The notes under the pieces were generated by a model, which searched no databases, was not told the origin of the DNA, and saw only the letters and a list, made by a program, of their open reading frames with translations. A DNA stretch of 64,000 nt, taken from NCBI GenBank assembly GCA_037957365.1, contig JARHVA010002005.1, positions 1,507,501 to 1,571,500 on the forward strand, read 5' to 3'. Positions 61,993-64,000 of the stretch are shown here, piece after piece. The translations under genes and the position numbers were made by a program. The stretch's first letter is position 1. Every line of letters begins with the position of its first letter. The DNA comes from Torreya grandis. Its lineage: Eukaryota; Streptophyta; Pinopsida; Cupressales; Taxaceae.

Positions 61993-63195
61993 TATAGACA
62001 CCTAAAACTGGGTGTCGATAACCTCCAAACAAACTTTTGGCTAGTTTCCATCTAAAATGCATAATTTGGCCTAAAAACACTAAAACATGATAAATGATGT
62101 GAAACTAACATATTCAAATGTCAATTTTAGTCAGGGTATCCCTAAATGGGGTAATGCAATTTATGGGATAGCTAACTTTGATCGGTCCATTTCAAGTCAA
62201 AATGCCAAATTTGCACTTGTGTGCTCTAAACTACTCTTTCCTATCAAATCTTTTTCATGAAATTTGTGCCTTTGTTATTTGTTGTTGGTAGAATTCTAAA
62301 TGGGAATATGCATCCAATGTTTCTGACGTGGACTTCTAATTCAAATCCAATCAAATTTAGGACTACTAACAAGACATTCTAATCAATTTGGGTAATTTGT
62401 GCACAATGTGCTTAATCATGCCTAAGAGCTAATTAATCTAAATGAAGGCCTAATTAATAATTCCATGGAAACTTGTTGCATACTTTGTTTTGGAAATGAA
62501 TATTGAATATCTCAATCATCAAGTGACTCATTTCTTGGGAAGAGATCCCTAGGCCATAAATGCCATAAATATCAAGATTCATGCCCTCCGTGCCTCATCA
62601 ATACCTTCCATGATGCCCTACATGCCTCTTAATTTCCCCTTCTTCCAATGCCATGATGAGGATAATTGCAAACTTAATTCCAAAAACTAAATTAATCCTC
62701 AACCACACATCTCAATCTTGAGATGTATGGTTGAGGTTGATTATGATCAAATCCAAAAATATATGAATAAGAGGCCTCACAACATCATTTCTAACCTTAC
62801 TTAGTGCAAAGTTATAATGCAGGATTGGTTCCAAAAAGCTTCAAGCAACTAGTGTTATAATGCCAAATTGATTCTAAGCCAAGCCAAGCCACAAGCCAAA
62901 GGTGCCAAGTGGAGATGAACGTAGCCACACTCCATTGAATAAGACCTCTTGAAGCATAAGCTGAGCAAGCCACCATTACAAAGGTATTTGGAGCATCCAA
63001 AGAAGGTGAAAGGAGTTCTTGTGTTTTCATTCTTTGCTTTTTAGTTGTGCTTGTCATTTGTTTTTGCTAACTAAGCTCTCCCTAGTGTCTAGGCCTAGAG
63101 ATGTTATGATATTAGTATGTTTATTTCACTTTGTTTTCATTTTGGAACTAACACCATACTAACCATCCTCTCTCGAGTTAAATTCCTAGATCACA
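61993..63195 (+). repeat. 3' LTR of B
   Basis: 1203 bp, paired with 53943-55137. The first dinucleotide is TA instead of TG, a G-to-A change. The TATA box has decayed to TATGAATA near 62761. Confidence 0.93.
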
Positions 63196-64000
63196 CCAGT
63201 GACCTTCTTGGGGGCCACTATGTTAATTATTATCTTCCCTTTTTTTAACACTTTCTATGTTATAATGGTTACATCCTCTATTTGGGTTGCATGACCAATT
63301 GGTAGGTCCAATTGAATGTATGGTTTGGATGGTGTAACTAGGGAATCTAAAAGGGTGGTGGAGATAAAATCCTTGAAATGCACCTACTTATTGAGTCCAG
63401 AGGACTAAAGGATTGAGGAAGCAAAAAAATGAATAGGTAGGAGGGGTATTAAGCAAATTTTGAAAATAAGCTATTACTGATGTAAAAGTAACCCAAACAA
63501 GGCCTTTTTAAGGTTGGCTTGGGGGTGCCATGATATTTATTACATTGGTTATAACTAGGGTTTATAATGTTGAATTTTAGATATATAAAGTACAATACTA
63601 ATAATACTTTGAATTTAGAAACAAAAATAAAAAACAATATTTATATTATTTACTTATGTTTAGGTATATTTGGAAGATGAAGGTATAAGAGGAGGTAAGA
63701 TAATTCTCTATAGTGATTCATTAGATTCTAAATATTTATATTTTGGCAATCTAAACACTGTTGTCAAAATCAGGACACTACCATTAATACTTCTATCCTA
63801 AATATGGTGCTTATGTTTGATATGTATTATAGGTAATTTTATAAAGTGATAAATTTTAGTAGTTGTACTAACTAGAACAATAGTAATTGTAATAGTAGGT
63901 GAGTAATAATGAGCTTTTACACTTATCCTTTGTGTAGTAGTAATCGGGGCAGTTGTCATTGCATATGTCATTGTTGTGTTGGGAGGTGCCAAGGCTAGAG
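63196..64000 (-). pseudogene. Continuation of the J frame and flank
   Basis: Directly beyond B, the minus strand keeps the frame seen at 52.6-53.9 kb. LHHPNHTFNWTYQLVMQPK (63.27-63.33 kb) and WPPRRSLVRGETF can be read across the insertion point. Stops are again mainly at Gln or Trp-like positions. Beyond 63.5 kb it is lost. At 63.85-64.0 kb a Tyr/Asn-rich minus-strand stretch (DYYYTKDKCK, TYYYNYYCSS) recalls the tail at 52.65-52.78 kb. The window ends here. Confidence 0.35.

Larger units (their letters stand above)
53943..63195 (+). mobile_element. Non-autonomous LTR element B, related to Tat element A
   Basis: A 9253-bp element with LTRs 53943-55137 and 61993-63195 and flanks CCAAT (53938-53942) and CCAGT (63196-63200), a target duplication with one change. 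Its primer site TGGCACACCTGATGGAA, leader, polypurine tract and LTRs are homologous to those of A. The interior carries one decayed frame of about 780 codons and no gag, protease, RT or integrase motif. The likely reading is a non-autonomous partner mobilised by proteins of the A family. LTR divergence is about 10% by eye. It is inserted in the unassigned frame of J. Confidence 0.9.

Overview
The window is a block of AT-rich (roughly one third GC by eye) nuclear DNA from a large land-plant genome. It is built almost entirely from decayed LTR retrotransposons inserted into one another. The plant assignment rests on a Tat-lineage Ty3/gypsy element with a second RNase H, Ty1/copia elements with the initiator-Met primer site, and a plant mobile domain (PMD) remnant. 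The heavy decay and low GC suit a gymnosperm, but the sequence alone does not prove it. I found no intact host gene, tRNA, rRNA or CRISPR.

Layout. (1) About 2.4-35.8 kb: an old minus-strand gypsy-type element P, bounded by related LTR sequence near 2.4-3.77 kb and 34-35.78 kb. It carries a gag remnant, an acidic reading frame and, on the opposite strand, a broken PMD. (2) Inside the PMD sits plus-strand copia element E (6955-29502, LTRs about 450 bp). (3) Inside the leader of E sits minus-strand Tat element A (8549-24484, 15.9 kb), with a perfect 5-bp target duplication, gag, protease, RT, RNase H, a second RNase H and integrase, all riddled with stops. (4) About 35.8-45.0 kb: a second minus-strand gypsy remnant D with two gag-like cores, split by copia element C (36876-41519). 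C has twin 902-bp LTRs, keeps gag and protease, and has lost nearly all of pol. (5) 45.0-50.0 kb: truncated plus-strand element G with a long LTR, a primer site and an unassigned acidic reading frame. (6) 50.3-64 kb: an old minus-strand element J with an unassigned decayed reading frame, split by plus-strand element B (53943-63195).

How the parts relate. B has no gag or pol that I can recognise, but its LTRs, primer site, leader and polypurine tract are homologous to those of A. It looks like a non-autonomous partner of the A family, carrying its own repeat-containing reading frame. By-eye LTR divergence orders the insertions as E and A (about 14% each, with A inside E), then B (about 10%), then C (about 4.5%). 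A short palindrome around GACGTC, consensus ACCGAYGTCRGT, forms arrays in the leaders of A and B and in the LTRs and 3' region of the unrelated copia C. This is the most unexpected shared structure in the window.
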